This document shows positions 31,925-43,210 of a stretch of DNA of 64,000 nucleotides, in pieces. The translations under genes were made by a program, and so were the position numbers. The stretch spans positions 14,115,001-14,179,000 of the forward strand of contig NC_059382.1 of the NCBI RefSeq assembly GCF_019703515.2. The letters are read 5' to 3'. Each line of letters opens with the position of its first letter. Within the stretch, counting starts at the first letter, position 1. The DNA comes from Myxocyprinus asiaticus. Lineage: Eukaryota > Chordata > Actinopteri > Cypriniformes > Catostomidae. Below the pieces are notes generated by a model that did not search any database, had not been told where the DNA came from, and worked only from the letters and a program-made list of their open reading frames with translations.

Positions 31925-32782
31925 TTACTCAGTCATTGATTCTATAAAAGACATTGCCAGATTTGGACATGTAAATACTTTGCGACCAACCTTCGTTTCT
32001 ATTCTCAGTTTGGCAGGAAACATTAAAGCAAACGAGATCTTTTTCTGATGTAAGAGTTTCTTACATTCCTTGAACCGATCGCGTTTCTCTCTTGTCGAAC
32101 TCGCAAAGTCCGGGAACAAGAAAATATTATGGTTCTTCCAAGAAAGCTTCCCTTTGCTCCTCGCTTGGCGCAACACAAGATCTTTATCGGATGATCTCAG
32201 AAATCTGTCCAGAATCGATCGGGGCCTATCTCCCTCAGCAGATCTCCGAGCCGGCACTCTGTGAGCTCGCTCGATTTCCAGCTTGTGGCCTGTTATATCG
32301 AGCAGACTCGGGAAAAACTCGTCTAGGAATTTCACCATATCTCTGCCCTCCTCATGCTCAGGAATTCTAACAATTCGAACTTTATTCCTGTGGCTTCTAT
32401 TTTCAAGATCTTCAAGCTTTTCAAGGAGATGTTCCAAATCAACTTTGGTCGCGGGTGGATTAGCGGTTAATTCCCTCTCTGAAGATTCCAGAAAATCGAT
32501 TCGTTTTTCAACATAAGTCACTCTTGTACCTAACTCGGAGAATTTTATTTCCATCAGCGTGATCGATCGATGTATTACAGCGAGATCCTCCAAGTCAGCA
32601 AGAATCTTCGTCAACATCACCGACATGTTGGACAACTGATGCTGGATCTCCTCTCCCACCGCGCCATCCAAATCGAGTCCCCGGTTTGTAGGCCTGTCGG
32701 GGCTTTCATCCTGAACATGTAAGTGTCTTTTAATGTCTCCATAGTCCGAGGATTTTGACTTCTTTGCCTTGTTTTGTAACAA
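31925..32782 (-). CDS. LINE ORF1 protein (L1-type RNA-binding), intact frame
   Basis: 285-residue open frame. L1 ORF1 proteins trimerise, bind RNA and form the retrotransposition particle. Residues of about 40-125 are heptad-rich (LTKILADLEDLAVI, MEIKFSELGTRVTYVEKRID, LEHLLEKLEDLENRS), fitting a coiled coil. An RRM-like part follows (NKVRIVRIPEHEEGRDMVKF, LDEFFPSLL), then a C-terminal domain with IERAHRVPARR and RPRSILDRFLRSSDKDLVLR, typical L1 ORF1 motifs. It ends with PNLAMSFIESMTE. No internal stop, in contrast to ORF2. Confidence 0.85.
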   Translation of the reverse strand: MLQNKAKKSKSSDYGDIKRHLHVQDESPDRPTNRGLDLDGAVGEEIQHQLSNMSVMLTKILADLEDLAVIHRSITLMEIKFSELGTRVTYVEKRIDFLESSERELTANPPATKVDLEHLLEKLEDLENRSHRNKVRIVRIPEHEEGRDMVKFLDEFFPSLLDITGHKLEIERAHRVPARRSAEGDRPRSILDRFLRSSDKDLVLRQARSKGKLSWKNHNIFLFPDFASSTREKRDRFKECKKLLHQKKISFALMFPAKLRIETKVGRKVFTCPNLAMSFIESMTE

Positions 32783-33049
32783 AGGGCAAATGTGTAACTG
32801 GGTGTATCAAATTTCACCAGATTATAATATGAAAACAATTGAAAATTCAGCAAAATGCGCAGAGCTCGTTGCTCACACGTCTGCTCCTTGCATGGTGTCA
32901 CGTAACTCCCCCCGACTCCAGTTTTCTTAACATTTTCTTGTGTAATGTAAAGTGATTTCCTGAGGCAAAGTGTTCATTTAAATATAGAGAGTGATAAAAT
33001 TCTTTCATCAACCTTGGGTTATCTAAATAGCTCTAGTTCCGCATTCTCG

Positions 33050-34907
<1,858 letters not shown>

Positions 34908-34939
34908 TGTGTGTGTATAAATATATATATATATATTCT

Positions 34940-35365
34940 GTTCTATTCTGAAAATTCTGTTGTCACTTATTCACCCTCATGTTGTTTCAAACCCATATAA
35001 CATTCTTTCTTCTGTAAAACATAAAAGGAAATAATTAAATTAACATTCCACTTGCTGAATTCAATACAATGTCAGCACGTAGTGACACAATTTAACTCTA
35101 AATAAAGCACCCAAAAGCGTCATAAAGTTGTCCATGTGACTCGTGCGTCACATTACAAATGTCACGACATCATGTCACAACCTCACTGGTTCTAAGTGTT
35201 AACATGAATCACTATGTATTGCCTTTGTATTGATTTCAGCAAACATTAATTAGATTATTTCTTGTTATTTTCCACAGGAGAAAGTAAGTCACATTTGTTT
35301 GGAACAACATACTGTAAAAGTAAATGATGACAGATTTTTCATTTTTGGGTGAACTATCCCTTTAA
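34940..35365. mobile_element. TTAA-end MITE copy
   Basis: Contains TTATTCACCCTCATGTTGTTTC near its left and GGGTGAACTATCCCTTTAA at its right end (35347-35365), the subterminal and terminal signature of the common cyprinid MITE. The left terminus is lost. Confidence 0.6.
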
Positions 35366-35796
35366 CAATACAACCATTGAGCAAGAAGGTCCACTGAATG
35401 TGCAAATGTTTATGAGTTAAAATCAGGACAGCGTAGTAAATCCATCTTTCTTTTCAAGCTGCCAAATGCTCTCTTATCTCCATGGAGATTTAACTGGCTT
35501 TGTTCATTGGGCTTGTTTGTGCAATGCATTTGACACATACCATTTTTCACAGCTGCAGATTGCCTGTGACCTAGTGTTAATGTGAATTATGGAGCAAAGA
35601 TGTAGTGGCTGCCAAGATGCAACGTTCTTCAGAGTGTCCAATGCTAAAAGCCCTGCTTATGAGCATACAAAAGAGATTATTCCTCCTCAGATCATTTATG
35701 TTATGATTGTTTAATCAGTGTAACCCAAAAGTGTTTGCCAATGTGATGGGAAAAAAGCATGGCTGGTAACTCCTATTCAAATTCACATTAATATCA
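35366..35796. other. noncoding stretch, possible conserved element
   Basis: Low-repeat, mixed-composition sequence, especially 35440-35680, with CATGGAGATTTAACTGGC and GTGAATTATGGAGCAAAGAT. No ORF or transposon ends. The composition resembles vertebrate conserved noncoding DNA, but that needs alignment to show. Confidence 0.25.
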
Positions 35797-35804
35797 CATT
35801 TGGA

Positions 35805-35980
35805 CAGTGGCGGATTTAGGCATGGGCGACATGGGCCCAGGGTGGCACCTTGTGGGGGTGGGGGATGGCATCTTGCGGTGGTGCGGCACGAGGCACCACA
35901 CAGACCCCCCCGGTCAACAACTTTGGGGGCGTGTTGAACCGGGTTTCGCCCAGGGCGCATACAAGCTAGAACCGCTACTG
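35805..35980. mobile_element. 176-bp hAT-type MITE with 8-bp TSD
   Basis: Ends CAGTGGCGGATTTAGGC and, inverted, CAGTAGCGGTTCTAGC. Flanking octamers CATTTGGA (35797-35804) and TGTTTGGA (35981-35988) match at 6 of 8 bases. Internally it is strikingly GC-rich (GGGCCCAGGGTGGCACC, GACCCCCCCGGTC) against AT-rich flanks. Confidence 0.75.
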
Positions 35981-35997
35981 TGTTTGGATTTATCCAA

Positions 35998-36336
35998 TAA
36001 AGGAATAGTTCACTCAAAAATTATGAATGTTTTTTGTGAGATACAGACTGAAATTGAAGTCGTTGTTCACCAAAAAGCTTGATGTCCACCCTAGTGCCAC
36101 TGGGCACATTCAGGAGTTTATGAAAGATGTTTCTGAACTAATTTTTCAAATCATTTATCTGGTTCACTAAATCTGACAATGATTTCAGTCACAGCAGGGA
36201 ACAGCTCACTGGACGGGAAGATTATCAGTGATTACGGCTTAAATTTTTGTTTGTTCCTCATCATATGGGTTTGCAACAATATGAGGGTGAATAAATGAAG
36301 ACAGAATTTTAATTTTTGGGTGAACTATTGCTTAAA
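35998..36336. mobile_element. MITE with AGTTCACTCAAAAATT / GGGTGAACTATTGCTTAA ends
   Basis: Left end AAAGGAATAGTTCACTC and right end TTTTTGGGTGAACTATTGCTTAA are inverted, with GAGGGTGAATAAATGAAGAC subterminal on the right. It is the most complete copy of this MITE family in the window and lies 18 bp after the hAT MITE. Confidence 0.65.
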
Positions 36337-37230
36337 GTGACTGTGAATTCAGCAAAGTGTGTTTTCTCAAAGCAAAGCGAATGGACAGTGAATTTCAAGG
36401 ACTGACCTAGAACAGAAGCCCTGAAAGTGATGCATTCTTTGTTTGTACATCAAACAATCAAACTGCATTTCTACTCAGGCATATGGTGCTCATTTTTTTA
36501 TATATATAAACTTGACGCTACATATAATCATGTTTTCCGAAAGAGAGTGCAGTTAGAAGAGGTCTAGGCATAAGTTAAATGGATGCTAATGGGCTCGTTA
36601 GCCCCTGGGGAACAGCATTGTGATGTACAGTACATGGAGGTGTTTCAATCCTATTCCCAGGTGAGTTTGGTTTTAAGTGATTTCTGCATTATGTAAGTAG
36701 CTAAAGATCCTTGTCATCACTGCATTATTACTGTACAGCAACAGAGTTGTATTATTTTATTAGGGAGCCCAATATAATGTTTCCAGCACTGGTACAGTAT
36801 ATAGAGTTGAGTCTAATAATAAAGATTGTGTGAATTTTATGAATCAAGGTTGCTTAGAAAAAAAAATTCAAATAGATGTGTCACACTTTACATTATAATG
36901 TGTTGATGTTACAATGTGCAAGTAGGATACAATATTGCATGTAAATGTATATATAATGCAAAAATGAATAATAATCATTAGATAATGATTCTTTACGTTT
37001 ATATTAGGTTGTCACACCAAATTTCACTGCAACGTTGGTTATAAAAAGATAAAACCTAAAATGAACGTTCCTAGAACGTTAGGAGTTGGTTCTATAATAA
37101 TACATTATTATTATTATTATTATTGTTGTTGTTGTTGTTTAGTGTTATGTATAAAAATAAATAAATAAAATGACCAAATATGTCTTTTGCCACAAACTGC
37201 AAATTAACTTATATGGATAAAACAAACGAA
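36337..37230. other. noncoding, no gene seen
   Basis: AT-rich sequence with a TTATTA/TTGTTG microsatellite at about 37098-37140. No supported ORF. Confidence 0.5.
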
Positions 37231-37630
37231 AAACAACAAGAAACCAAAGATGCGTTTTGAGACCAGCCCTCGTATCCAGTTCGCTCTGGATTTCGAGGGA
37301 TCCCGTCTCGATTTCCCAGTCAGTATTTCAATGGGACGGTCAGTGTTTGGTAACATACGTAACATTTCTCCGTGACTCTTCACTAGCTGCTCACTTGCAA
37401 TTCGCGCTATGACACTTCGCAAGTATTTCTGCCTGTCCGCTGGTGTGATGTGAACTACACATGCAAGACGTTGCGTCCTATTGTGAATAATGCAGGCTTT
37501 CGATGTCTGGATCCTCATTCAAATGAGGGAAACATCAGTTGTGTTTGGAGATACGGAGATCACCTCTGCCAATGGCACGCAGAAAGGTACCTTCAGAGAC
37601 GGAGAGTATGAGGGTAACAGCTACTGAATG
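37231..37630 (+). promoter_or_regulatory. CpG-richer patch with ATG and splice donor; possible first exon of a downstream gene
   Basis: CpGs are denser here than in the surrounding DNA (GTTCGCTC, TTTCGAGG, TCCCGTCTCG, TTCGCGCT, TTGCGTCC). An ATG at 37573 reads ATGGCACGCAGAAAG followed directly by GTACCT, a possible donor, encoding MARRK, a start resembling the M-x-RRK starts of several zinc-finger regulators. No partner exon is visible in the remaining 26 kb. This is a weak hypothesis; a decayed repeat is the alternative. Confidence 0.25.
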
Positions 37631-37655
37631 AATTATGGACACAATAATGTAAGTA

Positions 37656-37656
<1 letters not shown>

Positions 37657-37709
<53 letters not shown>
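37657..37709. repeat. TG microsatellite
   Basis: About 26 TG units just after the CpG-richer patch. Confidence 0.95.
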
Positions 37710-37711
<2 letters not shown>

Positions 37712-39457
37712 CATTTTTCTTGGACCATTTAAGTCAAAATAAACAAGCTTACTCCTTTAGTCATATTTATGTTTCACAATGGTAAAAACATGCCTATAAA
37801 CTCGTTTTCTCACAATGGTTTAATTCATTTTAAATCACATCTATAAACTTACTGTACTCTGTTTCATTAAAATTGAACACTTTTGCAACATAATCAAACT
37901 TTAGTCTCAGGATTACTGTACATCACTTAAGATGCATTCCAAGTCTATTATAGCATATAAGGCAAACCATTGTAATGTGAAACTGGACATTTGGCTGCTG
38001 ATGCATAAACAAAATAAAAATTATCAGTTTTAGTGGCTACTTAAAGTGTTTGCTCACTTAGGAAAAAGCAAACCTTTTAAAGGAGCCATTATTTTAACCT
38101 TTGTAATGAGGCATAATTGTAAAGGACAACAGTTATCCTGTAGTAGTAATAGATTATATATTAATGCATTTAGTTTGATGGCTGAGTGTTCTTTCCACTG
38201 AAATTCCTCTGTTGAACACATAAGAGTTATAGAGTTGTGGAAAATGCACACAACAGTACATTTCCCACGATTTAACAAGCAATTTAACAAGCTATAAATG
38301 GTCTTTGGCAGTGTTTACATCATGTCAGTTGTATTGTGTAAAATATATTTTCTCTCAAATCTGTCATGAATAATTGCATCAGTTAAACACACTGACTGTG
38401 TATCCATTTTTGGCAGCAAATAATAAAAAATATATCCATGAAAACCAATACCTTAGCAGTTAGATTTCAGCTCAATAGCTGTTAGCTATACGTAATACAA
38501 TATGAATTCAATACAGTGGCTGTGCATGTAAGTCCAGGACTTGTATGTATTCTCCACTCTTTCTCACTGTTATTTGTAGCTGATGCAGAAGGGTGATGGC
38601 ATATGGCAATGTGGCACGTGAAATGGTTCTTTGGAATGTTCCCTTGTGTTTTCGCCTGATATACGCATCTTCCGCTTGGTTTTGTTAGGAAACAAGTGGA
38701 ACATTTAATCCTTTTTGAGCAAACAGTAATTGCCCTCTTGGGGATACGGGATAAGAACTAACATTAAAAGCGTGACGAGAAGTGGAGAGTAATCGCTCTG
38801 TGAACCTATGAGGTGTCTTCTCCAGTGCCACCTGTCTGAGCTAATAAGGGTGTTTTGTGAGGGTAATGTCTGGTTTGGGCAGCAGATTGTGTGAGGGAAG
38901 CTAAACCCAGTGGCATGGTGGCCCAACAAGTGGCTGTTTTCAGACTTGTTTATGAACTCATACCATTTGAGCGTATAATTAAATATGTGGAGTAATCCGT
39001 AGTTTGAAACATCCACACATGGTTTTATTACAGCAAATGGTTCACAGGAAAGGTAGATGTTAATGAATGTTCTAATTATTTGCACGAGGCTCTTTGTGGT
39101 CAGCCTTTTAGTCCCCACCATAAATGCAATGTAGTTTCATTGAAAAACGTGGGCTGCCTTTGTCATCAATATAAGGCACTTTCCACAAGTAGGGTTTTGG
39201 AAATTAGGGAATTGCTATCCCATTACTGTTTTTAAAGCATTAAAGGCACAAATTCCAACGTGATAACACGTCGACATGTTGTTTCCGAGAGTTCCGGTAC
39301 CCTAGGATTGGCCAGATTATGGACCCCACTGACTTGCATTGTATGGACAATGGACATCATATATCCTTCAAAATATATTTGTTTGTAATCCACAGAAGAA
39401 AGTTGTACGAGTAAAACAAATGTTTTACTTTATTTATTGGAAATGTACGTTTATGTA
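37710..39457. other. noncoding, no gene seen
   Basis: Mostly AT-rich. The 38640-39130 part has mixed composition without repeats (GTGGAGAGTAATCGCTC, GGTTTGGGCAGCAGATTGTG) and could be conserved regulatory DNA, but no motif proves it. Confidence 0.3.
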
Positions 39458-41037
39458 CAGGTGCATCTCAATAAATTAGAATGTCATGGAAAAGTTCATT
39501 TATTTCAGTAATTCAACTCAAATTGTGAAACTCGTGTATTAAATAAATTCAATGCACACAGACTGAGGTAGTTTAAGTCTTTGGTTCTTTTAATTGTGAT
39601 GATTTTGGCTCACATTTAACAAAAACCCACCAATTCACTATCTCAAAAAATTAGAATACATCATAAGACCAATAAAAAAAACATTTTTAGTGAATTGTTG
39701 GCCTTCTGGAAAGTATGTTCATTTACTGTATATGTACTCAATACTTGGTAGGGGCTCCTTTTGCTTTAATTACTGCCTCAATTCGGCGTGGCATGGAGGT
39801 GATCAGTTTGTGGCACTGCTGAGGTGGTATGGAAGCCCAGGTTTCTTTGACAGTGGCCTTCAGCTCATCTGCATTTTTTGTCTCTTGTTTCTCATTTTCC
39901 TCTTGACAATACCCCATAGATTCTCTATGGGGTTCAGGTCTGGTGAGTGTGCTGGCCAGTCAAGCACACCAACACCATGGTCATTTAACCAACTTTTGGT
40001 GCTTTTGGCAGTGTGGGCAGGTGCCAAATCCTGCTGGAAAATGAAATCAGCATCTTTAAAAAGCTGGTCAGCAGAAGGAAGCATGAAGTGCTCCAAAATT
40101 TCTTGGTAAACGGGTGCAGTGATTTTGGTTTTCAAACAACACAATGGACCAACACCAGCAGATGACATTGCAACCCAAATCATCACAGACTGTGGAAACT
40201 TAACACTGGACTTCAAGCAACTTGGGCTATGAGCTTCTCCACCCTTCCTCCAGACTCTAGGACCTTGGTTTCCAAATGAAATACAAAACTTGCTCTCATC
40301 TGAAAAGAGGACTTTGGACCACTGGGCAACAGTCCAGTTCTTCTTCTCCTTAGCCCAGGTAAGACGCCTCTGACGTTGTCTGTGGTTCAGGAGTGGCTTA
40401 ACAAGAGGAATACGACAACTGTAGCCAAATTCCTTGACATGTCTGTGTGTGGTGGCTCTTGATGCCTTGACCCCAGCCTCAGTCCATTCCTTGTGAAGTT
40501 CACCCAAATTCTTGAATCGATTTTGCTGGACAATCATAAGGCTGCGGTTCTCTCGTTGGTTGTGCATCTTTTTCTTCCACACTTTTTCCTTCCACTCAAC
40601 TTTCTGTTAACATGCTTGGATACAGCACTCTGTGAACAGCCAGCTTCTTTGGCAATGAATGTTTGTGGCTTACCCTCCTTGTGAAGAGTGTCAATGATTG
40701 TCTTCTGGACAACTGTCAGATCAGCAGTCTTCCCCATGATTGTGTAGCCTAGTGAACCAAACTGAGAGACCATTTTGAAGGCTCAGGAAACATTGCAGGG
40801 GTGTTTTGAGTTGATTAGCTGATTGGTATGTCACCATATTCTAATTTTTTGAGATAGTGAATTGGTGGGTTTTTGTTAAATGTGAGCCAAAGTCATCACA
40901 ATTAAAAGAACCAAAGACTTAAACTACTTCAGTCTGTGTACATTGAATTTATTTAATACACGAGTTTCACAATTTGAGTTGAATTACTGAAATAAATGAA
41001 CTTTTCCACGACATTCTAATTTATTGAGATGCACCTG
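39458..41037 (-). mobile_element. near-complete Tc1-like transposon with 201-bp TIRs
   Basis: 1580 bp flanked by TA on both sides (39456-39457 and 41038-41039). TIRs 39458-39658 and 40837-41037 begin CAGGTGCATCTCAATAAATT and are highly similar over their whole length. The single transposase gene is on the - strand. Only small lesions separate it from an intact copy, so it is among the younger insertions in the window. Confidence 0.95.
39735..40773 (-). pseudogene. Tc1 transposase with two frameshifts
   Basis: Starts at 40773 or at the inner Met 40737 (MGKTADLTVVQKTIIDTLHK) with a paired-type HTH (GKPQTFIAKEAGCSQSAVSK). A frameshift near 40560-40580 moves to the frame 40582-39860, which holds the second HTH, WSKVLFSDESKFCISFGN (first Asp), FIFQQDLAPAHTAKSTKSW (second Asp) and HSPDLNPIENLWGIVKRKM (third acid, Glu). 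A second shift near 39865-39880 makes the frame stop early after KRQKMQMS; the true tail (DELKATVKETWASIPPQQCH, SMPRRIEAVIKAKGAPTKY) follows in another frame to about 39735. All three catalytic acids are kept. Confidence 0.9.
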
Positions 41038-41387
41038 TAAATGGCTAGAAATCAAACTAGCTATCCCCTTCTGAGTGAGGGCTTTCAGGGTTTCAAACTT
41101 AATTTAGACATGTCCCAAACTGTGGTAATAGGGTTTCAGAAATTTCAAACATAATATAAAATGAATGGGCAATAAAACTGTTCTTATAATATTAAGTATG
41201 ATCAACATTTTCTGAAGTTTAAGCACCTCCTTTCACTAACCATTGGTTTAAAAAAAGACTTTGTATAGGTTTCTTGCCTAATATTGTACCCTATTTGTGG
41301 AAAGTGGCATAATGTGCACAGCATGCTAAGTGTATCGGTACTGAGCGGTTTGATTCGGCAAGCAAATTGATACCGACATCTGCAGTT

Positions 41388-41440
41388 CAGCCAGGATCAC
41401 TTTGGCAATAAACTATTTATTGTATGTGTAGGGCTTCTTC
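41388..41440 (+). repeat. direct repeat copy, partner at 42420-42465
   Basis: TTCAGCCAGGATCACTTTGG followed by CAATAAACTATTTATTGTATG recurs as TTCAGCCAGGACCACTTTGG, CAATAAACAGTTTATTGTATG at about 42425-42464. Same strand, about 1 kb apart. Confidence 0.75.
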
Positions 41441-41772
41441 TTCTGCAGTTAAAGGAAGTAGAGGGAAAGCTCTACAAGAACCCCCCATACTGGAACCATC
41501 AGCAAAGAAAGCATAACATTTGGCAAAATATCCATGGAAAGGACTCCTGATCTAAAGAGGGGTATCTTGGAAGGTGATGCATCTGGGCTGCTTAGAAGAT
41601 CTGATCATGACGGCTGTCACCTGGAACATAAAGCAACAAACAGAAAAGTGCACAGAACTAGGCTTGCTAAAGCTATAAACCATTAACAATGGAGACTAAT
41701 GCATATGCATGGTAGCTGGGGAGGATTTGTTTTGTTGTCAGGTGCTTGGCTAGGCTGGCAAGAATGCTGTGT

Positions 41773-42053
<281 letters not shown>

Positions 42054-42068
42054 ATATGTATACATACT

Positions 42069-42298
42069 GGGGCAGTGGTGGCTCAGCAGTTAAGGCTCTG
42101 GGTTACTGATCAGAAGGTTGGGGGTTCAAGCCCCAGCACCACCAAGATGCCACTGTTGGCCCTTGACCCTATCTGTTCCAGGGGTGCTGTATCATGGCTG
42201 ACCCTGCACTCTGACCCCAGCTTAGCTGGGATATGTGAAAAAAAAAAAAAAATAATTTATTTCACTGTATATGTGCAAATGTGTGATAAATAAATAAG
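42069..42298 (+). mobile_element. tRNA-derived SINE
   Basis: Head GGGGCAGTGGTGGCTCAG can fold like a tRNA: box A-like TGGCTCAGCAGTTAAGG (42078-42094) and box B-like GGGTTCAAGCCCC (42121-42133), followed by AGCACCACCA. The tail contains CTGACCCCAGCTTAGCTGGG, an A-run, TTTCACTGTATATGTGCAAA and AATAAATAAGG. This is a widespread otophysan-fish SINE of the tRNA type; polymerase III would use the internal boxes. It sits right after the TG run. Confidence 0.85.
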
Positions 42299-42299
42299 G

Positions 42300-42330
42300 T
42301 TATTAATTAATTAAATATATATATATATAT
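42300..42330. repeat. TTAATTAA/TA run
   Basis: Short AT array at the SINE tail, corresponding to ATATATATATA in the empty copy at 45714-45724. Confidence 0.8.
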
Positions 42331-42889
42331 AGGCCATCCTTGATAGATAGACTACTATGATTGGAGGAAGTAGGTCAGCTGATTTCAGCCAGGACTATGA
42401 TTGGAGGAAGTAGGTCAGCTGATTTCAGCCAGGACCACTTTGGCAATAAACAGTTTATTGTATGTTAGATACAATAATTTTACTTTGGCAGTATGGTTCC
42501 AATATTGGGGGCAGATATCCCCCCCCCAAAAAACACTGTAAATCAAGTCGAGCAGCTCCAAATTGCCTAACGACAATATAAAGCACATCATGCCTGATCT
42601 CTGAGAGACATTTTGAAAATTATCCATCTAGTGATTTGGGTAACAATTCCTCAGCTGGCATGTGCGACAGTAAATGAAGCATCACTTATGCTATTTAGGC
42701 TAAAGCTTGGCTCCTCTAAAGGAAGCTCACTGTAATCAACAATGACAAAGTCGTAGGTAATACAAGGTCAATTGCAGTTGTTTTAGAAAATCCAGCCACT
42801 TAGATTGTACATTGAATATACATGGCTGCTGCATCCGAAGGTAGGCTTGCCAGAGACAATTTAGCTAAGATGGGCCACTTCTTTCAAAA

Positions 42890-43210
42890 ATAAAGTGAGG
42901 ATTGGAAAGCCCAACAAAGGAGCTCTAGCACCCGGTGGTCCACGTATGTGAAAGGAGTACCTCCTTACATGTTAGCCAATTACCTTAAGATATGGTAATA
43001 TCTTGTCATGAGTCATGCACGCCAAATAATTTAGCTTCGTAGAGATTATTTAGCAGATATGTCACTCTATTAAAATGAATGGGATTAATTGGAATGCTCA
43101 ACCGAGCAGCTCTGAGTGCCCAATGGTCAACGGATGTAGAAGGGAAGTCCCGCCTTACAATTAAAGAGCCAATCACCTTTAGATATGGACATCACCTGTC
43201 AATCTTTAGA
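42890..43210 (+). repeat. diverged tandem duplication of about 140 bp
   Basis: Copy 1 (about 42890-43028) and copy 2 (about 43069-43210) share ordered blocks: ATTGGAA, GCCCAAC or GCTCAAC, AGCTCT, GTGGTC or ATGGTCAACG, GTGAAAG or GTAGAAG, CCTTACA, AGCCAAT, CCTTAAGATATGG or CTTTAGATATGG. ORF-like text here is not conserved between copies. Confidence 0.55.

Larger units (their letters stand above)
28546..32927 (-). mobile_element. L1-like (Tx1-like) LINE with 14-bp target-site duplication
   Basis: The element body is 28560-32913, reading leftward. GACTCCAGTTTTCT occurs perfectly at 28546-28559 and 32914-32927, directly at the poly(A) tail (T-rich at 28561-28580) on one side and at the 5' G-run on the other, the hallmark of target-primed reverse transcription. 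It contains ORF1 (32782-31925), an endonuclease-led ORF2 and a 3' UTR. ORF2 is frameshifted and lacks the reverse-transcriptase core, so the copy is dead although both ends are intact. Confidence 0.9.

Noticed and set aside
32070..32516. Plus-strand ORFs of 64-92 codons
   Set aside because: Antisense shadows of the LINE ORF1, whose motifs are clear on the minus strand.
39690..40109. 139-codon plus-strand ORF
   Set aside because: Antisense shadow of the Tc1 transposase C-terminal half.
42069..42140. Possible tRNA gene
   Set aside because: Box A and box B are present, but the sequence continues into a SINE body and A-rich tail, and the stems are imperfect; a tRNA-derived SINE fits better.
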